A program made the position numbers and the translations under genes. The notes beneath the pieces are model-generated. The model did not search any database and was not told the origin of the DNA. It was given only the letters and a program-made list of their open reading frames with translations. From the NCBI GenBank assembly GCA_027625915.1, contig JANTQA010000008.1, positions 9,532,501-9,596,500 of the forward strand: a stretch of 64,000 nucleotides of DNA, read 5' to 3'. Below, in pieces: positions 35,429 through 48,939 of the stretch. The DNA is from Anaeramoeba flamelloides. Its lineage: Eukaryota; Metamonada; Anaeramoebidae. Numbering within the stretch: the first letter of the stretch is position 1; each line of letters begins with the position of its first letter.

Positions 35429-37839
35429 TTTAATTAAAAGAAATTTATTGTGAAAAAGAATTAAAAAAATAAAACCAACTAATGTTTCAGAAAATTCTAC
35501 AATTCTGGATTATAATGCTTTGGTAGATGTAAAAAGTCAATATTTACAAGATTTTAATCCATTCTGAGGTTAATCATTGTATTTGAAGAAAGAATATGAT
35601 AAATTTATTCACAATAATAGATATAGTTAGAGTTGATAACAATGAAAGTGTTGAGAAAAATAATTGTGATAGAGATTAATAATGTCAGTAAAATTTATTT
35701 AATGATAATTTGTTATTAAAATAAATAGGAAATTTTAAGAATTTGAACTATTTTTTCTTCATAGATCCAATCATCATATGATTTTATTATTTCATAAACT
35801 CCATTTCAAATATCTAAACACAAAATGAATTTACTCAAACTGTTCTAAATATTTTTTAGAATTACTTTTTAAAGTTTAAAATGTTTTAAAATTTGAAGTT
35901 TTTCTTTAAATGCCCTTAAAGTTATTTTTTTTTTAAAATTTCCAGTACTAAAAATTATGAATTTTTTTTTTTTTTTAATTTTTTTAAATGGGAAACTTTC
36001 TACTTTATTTTATCCTATTTCTTGAGAACGAAAATTCGTTTTGAGAAAGGAATGTAAAATCACACAATAAAAAAACAACTAGAAGGGTGAAAAGATAGTT
36101 CTTATAGAGAAGGTTAATTTTAGCAAATCTTCTCAAAATTGTGACACTATATGAACTCATAGTTCTTTTAAAAATCAAAGATTAAGAAAATTCTTCAAAA
36201 GAAAAGAAAAATTATTTGAATATTTATTTTTTTTTTTCCGCTTTTAAAAAATTGGAGAATTCATTTGTTTCTCAGATATTGTTTGTTAAAAAATAAAAAG
36301 AAAAAACTTTTTCTAGCTTGTGAAAACATATTTTTACAAGAATCAAAACAAAACCAAAGTACTATTAATTGTAAAATAAAGGGATCATTAATTTATTAGT
36401 CCTTCAAAAAAAATTAAATCTTAAGAAATTAAAAAACATCACCAAAGATTCCCAATTCTATACAGATAAAGTTAATAATCTATGATTACTTTTATGGAAT
36501 TAAAAAAATGAAATGTTACATTATTTTTAAAATCATTTTTTTGGAATGTTGATTGAAAATATTGATCTTTAATTTTGCAACAAATAGTATACACTTTGAT
36601 AAATAATGTATACACGTTATTTCCTTTTTTAATTTGGAATTGTTATGAACTAAACTTGGTTTTAAGTTAAAATGACAAAAAAGTTTTAATATCATTTTTT
36701 TTTTTGATAATAAACCTTTGGAGAACAAATAAGAAATAATTAGAAGATTAGATATCTAAAAATAATTGATTCCCTGTATTTATTAAATAATTCAAAAGAA
36801 TCAATATATAATCTTGAAAATTGAAAAACCTTTAATTTTTATAACACATTGAGAAAAACAATAAGGTTCATTTTGATCTTCAAATTAAAGATCTAATAAT
36901 ATTACCCAAGAGAAACCAATATTGTTTCTGTAAAATCATTTTCACTTTATTAGTAACAGTAGAATCACATGTTTTTATCAAGTGACTATAGACCTTATAA
37001 TAAAAAAAATTGCCAATTAAATATATCTCAAAAAAAAATCGAAAAATATTTCAAAATAAATGAAACAATAGAATTTTCAAAAAAAATTTTATATTCAAAT
37101 TTCCAAAATTAATTTTAATCCTAAAACCCATTCAAAAAAAAAAATTAAAATATAAGTAATTCGCCTATCAGAAAATGACTCCATTATCTTGAAATAATTA
37201 TATATATTATACCCACCCAAAAAGAAAAAAAAAAAAAAAATAAAAATAATAATAAATTTTTACTTTTGATAAAAAATTAAAACTAAATTATTTTTTATTT
37301 TCATTTACTGAATAAAATAATTATTTTTTAACATTTTTAAATAAAGATTTAGAATTTTTTAAAATGTCTAAATGTTGATCTTTTCTAATATTTTTTATAT
37401 CAATTTTTTTTTAACAACATTAATCACCTTTCTAATAAGAATAAAATAGTTCTTATTGATCTTACTTGGTGAACCAAACAGAATTACTTAATAATCTAGA
37501 AAAACTCAAATAAGTTTATAGACACAAATATTATATTTAATAGACAGTATTACAAATAATTTATAAATAATTTCAAAACTTTGTAAAAATAGTTTAACAC
37601 AACCAAAAAAATTCAAAATGAATTTTCATCATTTAATTTATATTTTATTTTTATTATCATAATGATAAAATAATCATATTACTATTTATTATTTGATTTT
37701 TTTTCAATTCCATTCTAAAAAATATTTTAAAAATATAAAAATCCCAATTAACATTTTTAACATACCAAAATACAATTTTTGCACAAAAAAATAATAATCC
37801 AACAATTCAAGAAGAAATATAAAATTTAAACCATTGGTT
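35429..37839. other. Intergenic, 2.4 kb
   Basis: No gene is supported. Positions about 36350-36720 belong to the dispersed repeat also seen at 14.0 and 58.0 kb. The remainder is AT-rich sequence with A and T runs. Confidence 0.45.
36350..36720. repeat. Dispersed repeat, member 2 of 3
   Basis: The order of shared blocks (TTGTAAAATAAA, ATCACCAAAGATTCCCAATT, GTTAATAATCTATG, GCAACAAATAGTA) follows that at 57.95-58.34 kb, and the first part matches 13.99-14.19 kb. Confidence 0.6.
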
Positions 37840-38790
37840 AACTGGAATAGAAACACTCATATAAAAATTACAATATGTTACAAAACAAACAAAAAATAAA
37901 TAATTATGAATTTTAATAAATTATTATCTGTGTGTCAAAAATTTCCCAAAATGATGAGAGAACATGACAAAAAAATGTATTGGATTTATTGTTAAGGGTT
38001 AGTGAAACCTAATCTAATCTGTTAAAGAGAGAATTTTGAAGAAAATAAATTTGAGACTTCTAATTCAAAGAGTATCTAAAACAGATACAGTTATCAGAAG
38101 CATTTGGATCTTAATTTAATTTTCTAAAAAAAAAAAAAAGGTAAAAAAGAAAGAATAAAAAATAAAAAAAAAGAATAAAAAATGAAGAATTAGTGAAAAA
38201 ATGATAGTAAGAAAAGAATGAAGAATGGAAAAAATAAAGAGAGGTTTAAAATAATTGTTAGAGAGAACTGAAATTTTCCCGTTTAAAAAATTTGCTGATA
38301 GGTTTTATTTTGTTTTGAGCTACTTTTTCCTCATAACATGTTTAGTCAAAAATTTCAGAAGATATTCTATGGAGATGTTATAGATTTGTTTTGTTTTGCA
38401 TTTAGGCTAGGTTAGTTCATCTGTGTCTTTTTTGGCAGTCAGGTTGGTCAAAAAAATTGCATTGGTAAATTGGTTGAAATTTCACCAACAATCAATGATC
38501 GATCAAAAGAATAGATATCATCAACTATTTTTATTCAAGTTCTTCTATTTTTAAAAACACAACTTTAACTTAACATTGATTCTTGAAAAAATTATTGATT
38601 GATTGAACAAAACAAATTACATAATTCAAAAAATGAAATAAAATCCAAAAAACTAAAAGATGAAAAAATGATTTTTATATTTTTCAAAAATCAAAATTAT
38701 TTTCAATTTAAATGAAAATATATTATTGTGATTCTTTTAACTGTTTTAACTATGTGTAAAATTCTGAAATTTAGTTTATATCTAAGAAAT
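37840..38790 (-). repeat. LINE-associated repeat, longest noncoding copy
   Basis: It combines blocks found separately elsewhere. Positions 37860-37990 match 7850-7980 and the complement of 63.88-63.98 kb. Positions 38000-38120 are the complement of the block at 52.43-52.56 and 54.53-54.65 kb. Positions 38290-38530 are the complement of 25.20-25.45 kb. Positions 38630-38770 match 8160-8300. This copy therefore shows which blocks belong to one parent family. It carries the FGSQVGQKNC frame on the plus strand. Confidence 0.65.
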
Positions 38791-39233
38791 TCTATATATT
38801 TCATTCTAAATTAATAAATAATATTTACTAATGAAAAAAATTTGATTCAACCCCGAGTGTAAAGATAGAAAAAATTAAGGTAAACAAAAATATTAATTAA
38901 ATAAAAATTAGTATCTATTAATTTCAACTGTTTTAATGAAGAGAATGATTCTTTTCATCATTAATTTATTCTGTTTCCACAATTTTTTTTTTTTTTTTTG
39001 AACTTTTAAAAAATTAAGATTTAATAATCAGAAAAAAAAAAAGTTAAAATTTTTAGGTTTAAATAAAATTAGTAATTATTATTTTCTGTAAATTAGTAAT
39101 TTTAATAGTAATAAATATTATATAGAAAAAACCACAATTAAAATAAGAATTCAAACAAGAAAAACATAAAAATAAATATGAATTCGAAGAAAAAGAAAAA
39201 CAAGACAGGAAGAAAGATAGTAAAATACATTTT
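38791..39233. other. 3' flank of MED12
   Basis: This AT-rich stretch lies between the repeat and the MED12 stop codon. I see nothing specific in it. Confidence 0.4.
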
Positions 39234-42200
39234 TTATTTTCTATTTCTTGTTCTTCTTCTTTTAACAATTCTTCTTCCACCAACAACAAGAGGTGATAAA
39301 AAAGTTTCGTTATATCCTTCCAAAATGGTCCAATAATCAATTAAGCAGGGGTTATTTAAAGAAGGAGTTTCGAGTTTGATTGGATAGGAAACCTTACCCT
39401 GACGAATATTGCTTCTTTGGCTTTGCGACCGAGTAAATAATTGTTTACTGTTTAAATTTTTATCTTGGGAGATTCCATTTGTTGTGGTATAATATTTAAA
39501 ATAAGGGATTGCATTTCTAAATTTTTTTTTCAATTTTGGAGTTAAATTAGATTTTTCAAGATAATTCCAAATGAAAAAGAATTTGTTTTGTTTTGATTTA
39601 ATTTCAAGAATGAAAAAACTAAAAATATCAAAAAGATAAGTTGCCAGGTCAGGGCATTGGAAGCATTTAATTTCATATTGGCATAATACACTTCTTAAAT
39701 CGATTATTATTTTACAAAAATCACTGCACTTTGATTGGTCATTAAAAGAAGAGCGGCAGCAATTTAATAATCTAACTCTTAAAAACACTGAAGAAACAAA
39801 ATGATCAAAATCTTCTTCTTCTTTTAAAGTCTTTTTCTTTTTTTCATCTTCATCATTTGCTTTAATTTCATTATTTTTTTCATTTTCAATTTCCATTTTA
39901 TTTGGATTATTGCTATTGTTAGTATTAATTTGGCTACCACCACCACCATTGGTGCTGGTGTTGGTGTTAATATTAGTATTATTATTTGTTGTTACTTTTT
40001 TTTTTGTATTAATATTTGTATTGTTCATCAATTGCTTTAATTGATCAAAAATCGAATTCAATTTTTGGCTCGATATTGAAACCGTTCTAAAAAGAGTAGT
40101 AAACAAACCAATTAAAGAATTAATAATGATTAAAATTTCTTGAAATCGTTTCCCCTTGAACAAATTGAGATCTTGGAATAATTTACTTATTTGATTGATT
40201 GTTTCATTTTTAATATTTGATGTTAATTTAAGAATTAACCGTTTAAAAATGCCAGATAATGAAGGTTCCTTCATTAGTCTATTTATAATTGTGTTAATTA
40301 AAAAAAAAGTAATTTCCTCATATTGCACATTTTTGGAATTTATCAATATATTTAAACCTAAAGAGGAAAAATGGATCGTCCAACAATTGATATTCATTAA
40401 AATGGTTTTGATGTTATCTTTGAAATTGTTTTCAAGCTGAAGTGATTCAAATGGATACAATTTTAATAATAAAGATAATTGAGATTTTTGTGAAGATAAT
40501 TTTTTGAAAGCATCATATAATGCAAGGTTATTGAAAGATAATTTCAAACAGTATTTTCTGATTAATGGCTGTTTGCAGATGGCCGATAAAGCAATTTCTA
40601 AAGTTGAATGAATATTACTTTTTTGGATAATTTTCTCATTATCCAAATAGTTTTGAAATGTTTTCAAAATCTGGAAAATTATTTCGATCGAGACTTGATT
40701 GATCATAAAATCCATATTAATTACAACATTGCTTAATTGGTCATGATAAAATTCACATTCGTTGGAAAGTAAAATTGTGATTGACTGAATACAAAAAATT
40801 ATAATTTCTTCATTAAATTTTTTGGGATTGCTTATTTGCTTCATTTTGTTTTCAATGCAATTAAATAATACTCTCCCGACTAAATCATCGATCCTAATAC
40901 AATTAGTTTGACAAATTAAGAAAAAAAATATAATAACATTGACAGGGTTTGAAATTTTTTGAACATTGTTGATTAAAAATGTTTTTAAATTTGATAAAAA
41001 GTGTTGATCTAACAAGAGCGTGGATGTATTTTTTAACATAATTTCTAAAAGTAATGAAGAGCATAAAAGTGGATCACCATCACCCAAAAGTAAAAATTTG
41101 CTGAATTGTTTAATTAAATATAATGTTAATTCTGTTCTTTTTGTATTAAAAAGCGCATTCAAATATTTATCTTTGCCATCTTGATACTTGTCTTTCTTTT
41201 TTATAAATTCCCAATTTAGATGCCTCACTTGGATTTGGCTTTCCTTTTTAGGAACAGATCGTAAATTTAAACTTCGTTTAAAATCAAGTTGAATTGTAGA
41301 CGTTTGCTTGGTTGCATTGATTTTTTTATTTATTTTTTCTAATTCAAGTTGTAATGATCTATTGACAAAATTTAATTTTGTTAATTTCTGAATTAATTGT
41401 GAAATATTTTCAACATTACGAAGCCTCCAAAAAAATGCTGTAATAAATTTTGAAAAATGTTTTGCTAAAGATAAAAATCTTTGTTCAGTTCGTAATATCT
41501 TTTGTTTTGCTAATAATGCCTGTACGATCTATAATATATATATATATATATATATATTATTTTTTTTTATTTTTTTATTGATTATTTTTTTTTTTTATAT
41601 TTTTTTTTTTTTTTAACAAAAGAAGTAAGGTTATTTGATTTTTTAAAAATTTTTAAGGTTATTTATTTTTTTATTATTTAGAAACAAAGTATGGAGTTTT
41701 TTTTTTTTTTATTTTTTTTTGAAATAAAATCTTTTTATCAATAGTTGTGCTGTTTAATTGCCGAAATAAAACAAATTTAATGATTTTTATCCAATATTCT
41801 TTTCAAAATCATTTTCAATTTTTAGATCATCCCCATTTTTTCTATTTTCATCGTTTTTTATTTTTTTTCTTTTGAGTTCTTTTTTCTTTTGAGTTCTTTT
41901 TTTTTAGGATACTTTTTTTTTGCCATAGATCATTTGTAAAAAAAAAAATGTTTGAAAATCCAAATAATCATTAAGAAAATTGAGATTATACAATGCCTTT
42001 TTAAAATTACGATATTTAATACTAAAAAATCACATCATTAACCTTTTTTTCAGTAAATTTTCAGTAATAAAAAATTCGTAAAGTTCTTTTTAAAAATTGT
42101 TATTCTCTTTTTTTTTAGTTTTTGGTTTTATATATCTTTAATTTGTTAAAATATCAGATTTTTATGTGTTTATAATATTTAAAAAATGAATGATTTAAAA

Positions 42201-43952
42201 GCGAATTACAAATCATATTTAATTATTTGTTATAATTGAATACAAAAGAATATATATATATATATATATATTTCAATTTATTATTTTGGTTCATCATTAT
42301 GAAAAAATAAAATTGAAAATTAAAAGTTAGATAAAACTAATACTTTAATTGACATTTCATCTTTAGTAATAATAAAGTTTATCTATAATATAATCAACAT
42401 TCCAGAATTTCACATTATCAAGGATAATGTATTTATTACTATCAGCAGTAATATATATCCCTTAGCACCCCGGATTTGCCTAAATTTCATCAAGTTTTTT
42501 AAATTAGATTTAAAATGATATTGATCTACTAATATATTAATTTTCTTATTTGTCTTTAATCCAGATTTGAATTATAATAAAAAGTCAAAATAGTTCAAAG
42601 ATAAAGTAGTTAAGTTATTGATTTTTTTTTTGAAATTGGAAAAAAAAATGTAAATTATTCATTTTTACATTTTTTTTAAAGATTTTTATTTTTATTTTAT
42701 TTTTTTAAATCAGAAATTTTATTACATTAATAGTAATTCAAAACTCAACACATTGATTTATTAATAATAATCACCAAAAAATTTTGCTAATTTTATGATA
42801 AAAAAAATAAATAAAAAAATAAATTACTTTGAAATATAATTTTTTTTTTTAGAAAAAATTTCAATAATTATCCAATTAAGAGAAAAATGAAATTTATTTC
42901 TTTAGGCCAAAATTAAATTTTTAATCTGATTAATATTCTAAAACTTTTATTTAAGCAATATAAATTACTTGAAAATCAAAAAACAAAAAAATAATTGTAA
43001 AATAATTTCAATTTATTAAATTGGAAATAAAACAAATATAAATTACTTTTTAATCGATAAAATATTTATACCTAAATTTAAAATAAAATAAAAAATAACT
43101 CTTAAATATTATTCCAATATAATAAAATAATCTCTGAAACCAAATTTTTTTTATTGCATTTTGTTATTAGTAAAAATTTGAATAATATATTTGCAATATT
43201 TGGATTTTTCCTTAATAAATTAATCCAGATCTTGTTAAATAAGTTCTGATATATGGTCTCTAATTCAACAATATTGTTTATTTTATGTCTAGATTTTAAA
43301 AAGTCAAAAATTAAAAAATTGTAAAAAAATAAAAAAAAAAAAATCAATTATTAATCTGACTCGAACTGTTAGCCAAATCATTTAAAATTGAAAAAAATTC
43401 TTGTTGAAAAAATTGTAAAATTTTGCAATCAAAAAAAATTTGATTTTTTTTTCTAATTTAATTTATATTTTTTTTTATTTTTAAATTATTTAGAATCTAA
43501 TATAGATATTGATATTGAATCGTAATCAATAGATAAAACAAATTTTCTATGTGTTGTTATAATAACTTTTATAATGAATAAATTACTTAATCAAGCATTT
43601 TAGGCAATTTTGGGGTGCAAAGGGCCCCAAAAAAATTTCCAGTAAAGTATGATGTGTTTTAAATGTTAAAACTAAGAGGTTTTTGATGTCTAGACAAACT
43701 TTTCAAAAAAAAAAAAAAAATTTATTTTGACAAAATTTGGAAAAATAATAAAATCACAATAACCAAAAAAAAATTTCAAATGATGAAAATTTTTTTTCAA
43801 GTTATTTTTTTTATTTTAAGTAACTATACAATTTTTAATTATAAAATTTTCTTTCTAAGATAATTGTTTATTAATTCTATATCATATTATCCTTTGATAA
43901 CATTTCAAATTTAAATTTTTGTTTGAGATGTTTTTAGGTTATTTGGGGTGCT

Positions 43953-43998
<46 letters not shown>

Positions 43999-46900
43999 AA
44001 ACTCATTAGTCAAGTAAAAAAGGTATTTTTTTTGGGGGGAAATAAAATTTTCAAATCAATGCAAAAAATAAAATTTAGTGTAAAGTTTTCCCTTTTATTG
44101 ATTTGGAACTCTATCAAGATTAAACCCATTCAAAAAAATATTTTTTAGATCAAAAAGAAAAAAATACACACCAATTTCCGTACCTCTAAAAAAAACATCA
44201 CATAAAATTTTGATCAGAAATTTTTATATCTTTAATTAAAGTAATGTCTTAAAAATAAATAAATTGAATTATTATGAACAATCAATTAATTATGAATAAC
44301 AATTTTGGATATTTAAATAATAGTAATATTAGAATTAAGTTTAATCAAGATATTTTAAAATAAAATTTGCACCTCTTCTATGGAAATAGTCTTTTAAAAT
44401 TAAATCTGTTATATATAAAGATTTATTATTAATTTAATTTGTTCAGTAATTTATAACTTGTAACTGATCAATAAACATAATTTTTTTTTTTTTAAAAAAA
44501 GAAATAATAAAAGGGGGTTTCTTAATTCATTGTAATATTAGATGTAATATTTTGTATCAATTTAAAAATGAATTATTTAAGAACAAAAAATTTAAATTAA
44601 GATTATTTGTTTTTCCAAAAAAAATTATTTGAGAATATATTTTTTTTAAATATAAAAGAAAATGAAATTTTCTTTTTATATTCATTTAAATGAATAAAAA
44701 AAAAAATCCACAAAAACAAATATCTGTGTAGTGTAAAGAAATATTTTTCCTTTTTTGAAAAAATGAATAAATTAACATATTTTAATAAATATTAAAAAAA
44801 AAAAATAAAGATATTTACCTTATCAATTTTATTTTGAGGTGCAAAAGAAAATTCATATCTTTTAACCAATTTGAATAATTGCTTTTCAAATCCTTGTGTA
44901 TGATAAAATAGCCAAATTATATCATCATTTAAGTTTGATAAATTTTGTGTAACTTCATGGATATTCATTGCATAAGTAATATTTACACTGAAATCTACAC
45001 CTAAATACTTTTGACTCTTGAAAAGATTAAATTGACTTTTATTATTTATACTATTTAAAAAAATATTATTCAAATGTTATAAGTTATATATATATATATA
45101 TATAAATGAATTATTAAAAAAAGATTAGTAAAAAATTTTTTAATATACAGCAAAACAAACAAACACATTTATTCATTTTTAATTTTTTTTTAGAGTTAAC
45201 ACGAAATTATTTTTGTTTTAATTTTGGCGATCAAGGTTACTACTTATAAGAGGGTTTCAAAAGAAATAATTAGAATAAATTTTTATTAAAATTGAGATTG
45301 TTTATATCAGAAAGCAATCTTTGACTTTAAAAAAAAAATCAAAATCTCATTTGATTAGTTCTATATTTAGTAATATATAATTCAGAATCTATCAAGAACT
45401 AAATTCCATTTCTCTCAAAGTAGCTTCAGCCAAAAATGAAAAATTCACTTTATTTTTAAGAATCAACCAAACTTAGATTGTTTAGAAATAAAAGAAATAA
45501 TAGACTTCGGATTAAAGTAGATAATCATAAAAGAAAACCCTGAACAAACCATAAATTTCAAAAAAAAAAAAATATTAAAAAATTTTTTGAGACCCTTTCA
45601 TTGGAATGTTCTCGTGCAAAATTTCTCATTTTCTTTCGGAAATTAAAATTGTTGTCAATAAGATTTTTTGCTTGTAAATGTATGAATTTTAAAAGAACAT
45701 ACAATGCCTCACTTTTCTTAATGTTAATTTTGAGTTTCAAACATTTTTTTTTTTTCAAATTTAATTTTAAAAAACAAAAAAAAAAAGCAAAAAAAATAAA
45801 GCAAAATACAAAAAAATTTACAAAATGAGAAAAAATGATTTTGATCTAAAAATTGAAATTTTAGTTTGAGAAGAATAATGAATTAAACTTACAGAATAAG
45901 TTCTATTTCTTCATTAAAACTGGTACTCTTTGACTGAAAAAGAGTTTAATATTATTAATTAACAAAATTCAATATCTTTATAAACTGGGATTATAAAACT
46001 ATGTCTGAATCTTTTGAAAAAAATTTTCGAAACATCAGTTGAGAAATTATGGAAGTTCCTTCAAGTACCTTCAAGTGTTGTTGAGCGCCGTCAAGTACTG
46101 TAGAGTACCTAGCTTTTCCAGAATTCAAAAGAATGGAGAAAAATCAAAGATTTTGCTCATTTTTTTTGAATTCTGGAAAAGCTAACGGCGGTTTTTTTTT
46201 TAATTTTAGAAACGAAAAGAATATTTAATAATTTTTCTGTTTATTTCTAAAATTAAAAAAAACCTATACACGACTATTTTCTTGAGGTTTTCTGTTTTAT
46301 CTAAAAATCAATTCTTTTAAATTCTGGAGAAAACGTAAAGTGCCGCCAAGTACCTATGTTTGTTTAATTTATGAAATCTCAAAACATAAAAAAAATTTTC
46401 TTTGTATTTCAAAAAGTAAAAAAAAGTCCGTTAGGTTTTCCAGAATTCAAAAGAATGGAGAAAAATCTTAGATTTTTCTCCATTCTTTTAACATAAAAAA
46501 AAAACATAACTGTAAATAAGATGAATTACCAACTTCTCACTTAAATTGCAAATAATAATATTAATGATAATACTTTTCTATCTTTAAGTTTTTACTATAT
46601 TTTTCAACACTATTTTAAAGTTTTTAAAAATTATCTTTAATGCTTTTATTTTTGAGAAAACTTTAATTAAAAATAAATTTATTTGAAAGTTTTTTTTCCA
46701 AAAAAACCCTGAAAAATAGTATATTTGCTCCTTTTTTAAAACTATTGTTTGCTTTTTTTTTCAAAAAAGGAGTTTTATATTTCTTCATTGTGCTATTAAT
46801 TTCAAATTAAAAAAAAATTAATTTTATATCACAAGTTCAATAAAAAAGAGACAAATAAATCGAAATTTTTCCAAATTTTAATTGACGTATATGAAGAGCT

Positions 46901-47247
46901 TGTAAGTTTTTTTAGATTCATTATAAAGTAGAAACACTATTTGGGGAAATTGAAATAAAAATCATGCATTGATTAATTGGGAAATTATATTAATAGATAT
47001 TTAGTGCAAGTGATATTCTATATTATCATTTCCAAAATCATTAGAATAATTTATCAAAAAAAAATTAAATTAAATTTGACATCATATTTTAGATCTATGA
47101 TGATTTTCGTTTTAATTTTGGTTTTTTACTCAACTTTTTATTGATTTTTTTTTTTTTATTTTGTTATTAATATTTTTTGATATTGTACTAATATTTTTGA
47201 TTGTTATGTTGTATATTAATAAGAGAGAATGAATAAAAATAAAATTT

Positions 47248-47278
<31 letters not shown>

Positions 47279-48907
47279 CATTATTTTTCTGAGCAATTCG
47301 GAAGTATAACAAGAAATTTGAAAAGAATAATAAGGTTCGATTTGCTTCAAAAGTTTCAACACAAAAGTTAATTGATTTGTATCAATAAATTTTGAATTTT
47401 TGAATAAATTAAAAACTTTTAATTTCAAACTTTCCAATTTTTTTTTTTCTTCCAAAACCTTTTCATTTGCATTTTTACCATACAATAATTTATTTCTTTG
47501 ATTTGTCTCATGTTTCATATCTTTCGAATAGACAATTAATTTTGAATAAATTTCGATTTGAAATGCTCGTTTTTCTTGTTCAATTAAATAGTCATTAAAA
47601 AAATATCCTCTAACAATTAATTTTCTTGCATACATGTCATGACTAAATAAACCAAATTTAATCAATTCGCTATAAAATTCAATTAATAGCTTTTTTTTTT
47701 TTGGATCATTGATTGATTTAAAATTGAATAAAAATTCAATTAATATATCCTTTAACTCCATTGCAATTTTATTAATTTTATTTGATCGTGTTAAATATTG
47801 CCCATAACTTTTCAATATATAAACTGAAAAAAGTTTTGTATATAAAAAATCTCTGTGTAATGTTGTTGCCCACTCGCATACAGTAAAAATAAATTCCTTT
47901 TTGTTTAATTTTGTGTTTTCATATATTGTCTTGTTTTCAATTTTTTCATGCAATGCTAATTTGTCAAGCCCCTGTATAACATTGATTGAATCTCTAGATT
48001 GCGGATCAATATGCTGATATAAAAATTCACTTCTTTTCAAAATTTTTGAAAAATGTGTTAATCCTATTTTGGTTGTTATTTCTTCATCTTCAAGATGTGA
48101 CCAGAGATTAAAAGGATCAATTTGAGTTAATTTAGTTTGTAAATTATTTCTTTTTTTCGTTAAATCGTCATTGTTATTGTTATTGTTTCTATTTATTTGG
48201 TTGTTGTTACTTCCAGTGTTATTGGTGTTACTGTTATTTGCTGTGGTAGTAGTGGTATTTTTATTATTATTAACACTACTACTATTGTTAACATTATTAT
48301 TATCAATATCATTATTATTGTTGCTGTTGACATATCTATTATTCTTATTAGTAGTTGATGAGACGTTCTGTGAATATTTTAAAATTTTATTTCTTGAATG
48401 ATTTATAATATAATTTTTAAAAGTTAGTAATTCTGGCACCTTTGTTAAAATCATTGCATCAGGTGCATTACTTATAATATATTTTAACAAGATTACAAAT
48501 TTGTCATAAATTAAATAATATCTTGGATCTTCTTTCATTTTTTTTGTTTGGATATCTTTCATTTTAATTTTGAATATGCCTAACAATTCTCTTAAATGAA
48601 AATAAGTAGAGCAAAATGCTTCAATAAAATTAAATATAAAAAATAATTTTGCTGAAAGTGTTTCAATATCATCAGACGGATGGCTTAATAATTTAGAAAG
48701 GTAGGTTAAAAATGAATCTATTTTAAGCATACTATAATTATAACACCATAACGACATTCTAACTCCATAAATCCATCTTTGTTTTAATGTTGAATTATTT
48801 TGAATAGATTTTGAATTTTTAATTTTCATCAGTAATTCGAACATATATCTTATTAATATTTTTGTCCATTCTTCATTTGTTTTTTTTTCTTTGGAATTGC
48901 TGTTATT

Positions 48908-48939
<32 letters not shown>

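Larger units (their letters stand above)
45051..47279 (-). other. MED12 intron with palindrome array
   Basis: This 2229-nt intron holds a TA microsatellite near 45085-45104, a short repeat shared with 13.4 kb (45395-45525), and a palindrome array (46055-46500). The rest is AT-rich sequence. Confidence 0.8.

Noticed and set aside
39059-39340. Minus-strand open frame overlapping the MED12 stop
   Set aside because: It overlaps the conserved MED12 C-terminal exon in another frame and has no independent support.
41529-41560. TA repeats as possible TIR element ends or promoters
   Set aside because: Such repeats occur at several unrelated sites (about 1782, 41535, 45085 and 51691) without associated structure, so they are treated as simple microsatellites.
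43948-43996. Run of Tyr-Ile codons after a start
   Set aside because: It is a TA microsatellite at the end of the TIR element, not a protein.
48171-48401. Plus-strand Leu/Val-rich frame that looks like a membrane protein
   Set aside because: It is the complement of the Asn-rich insert of MED12 (AAT/AAC read backwards gives Leu/Val), so the hydrophobicity is an artefact.
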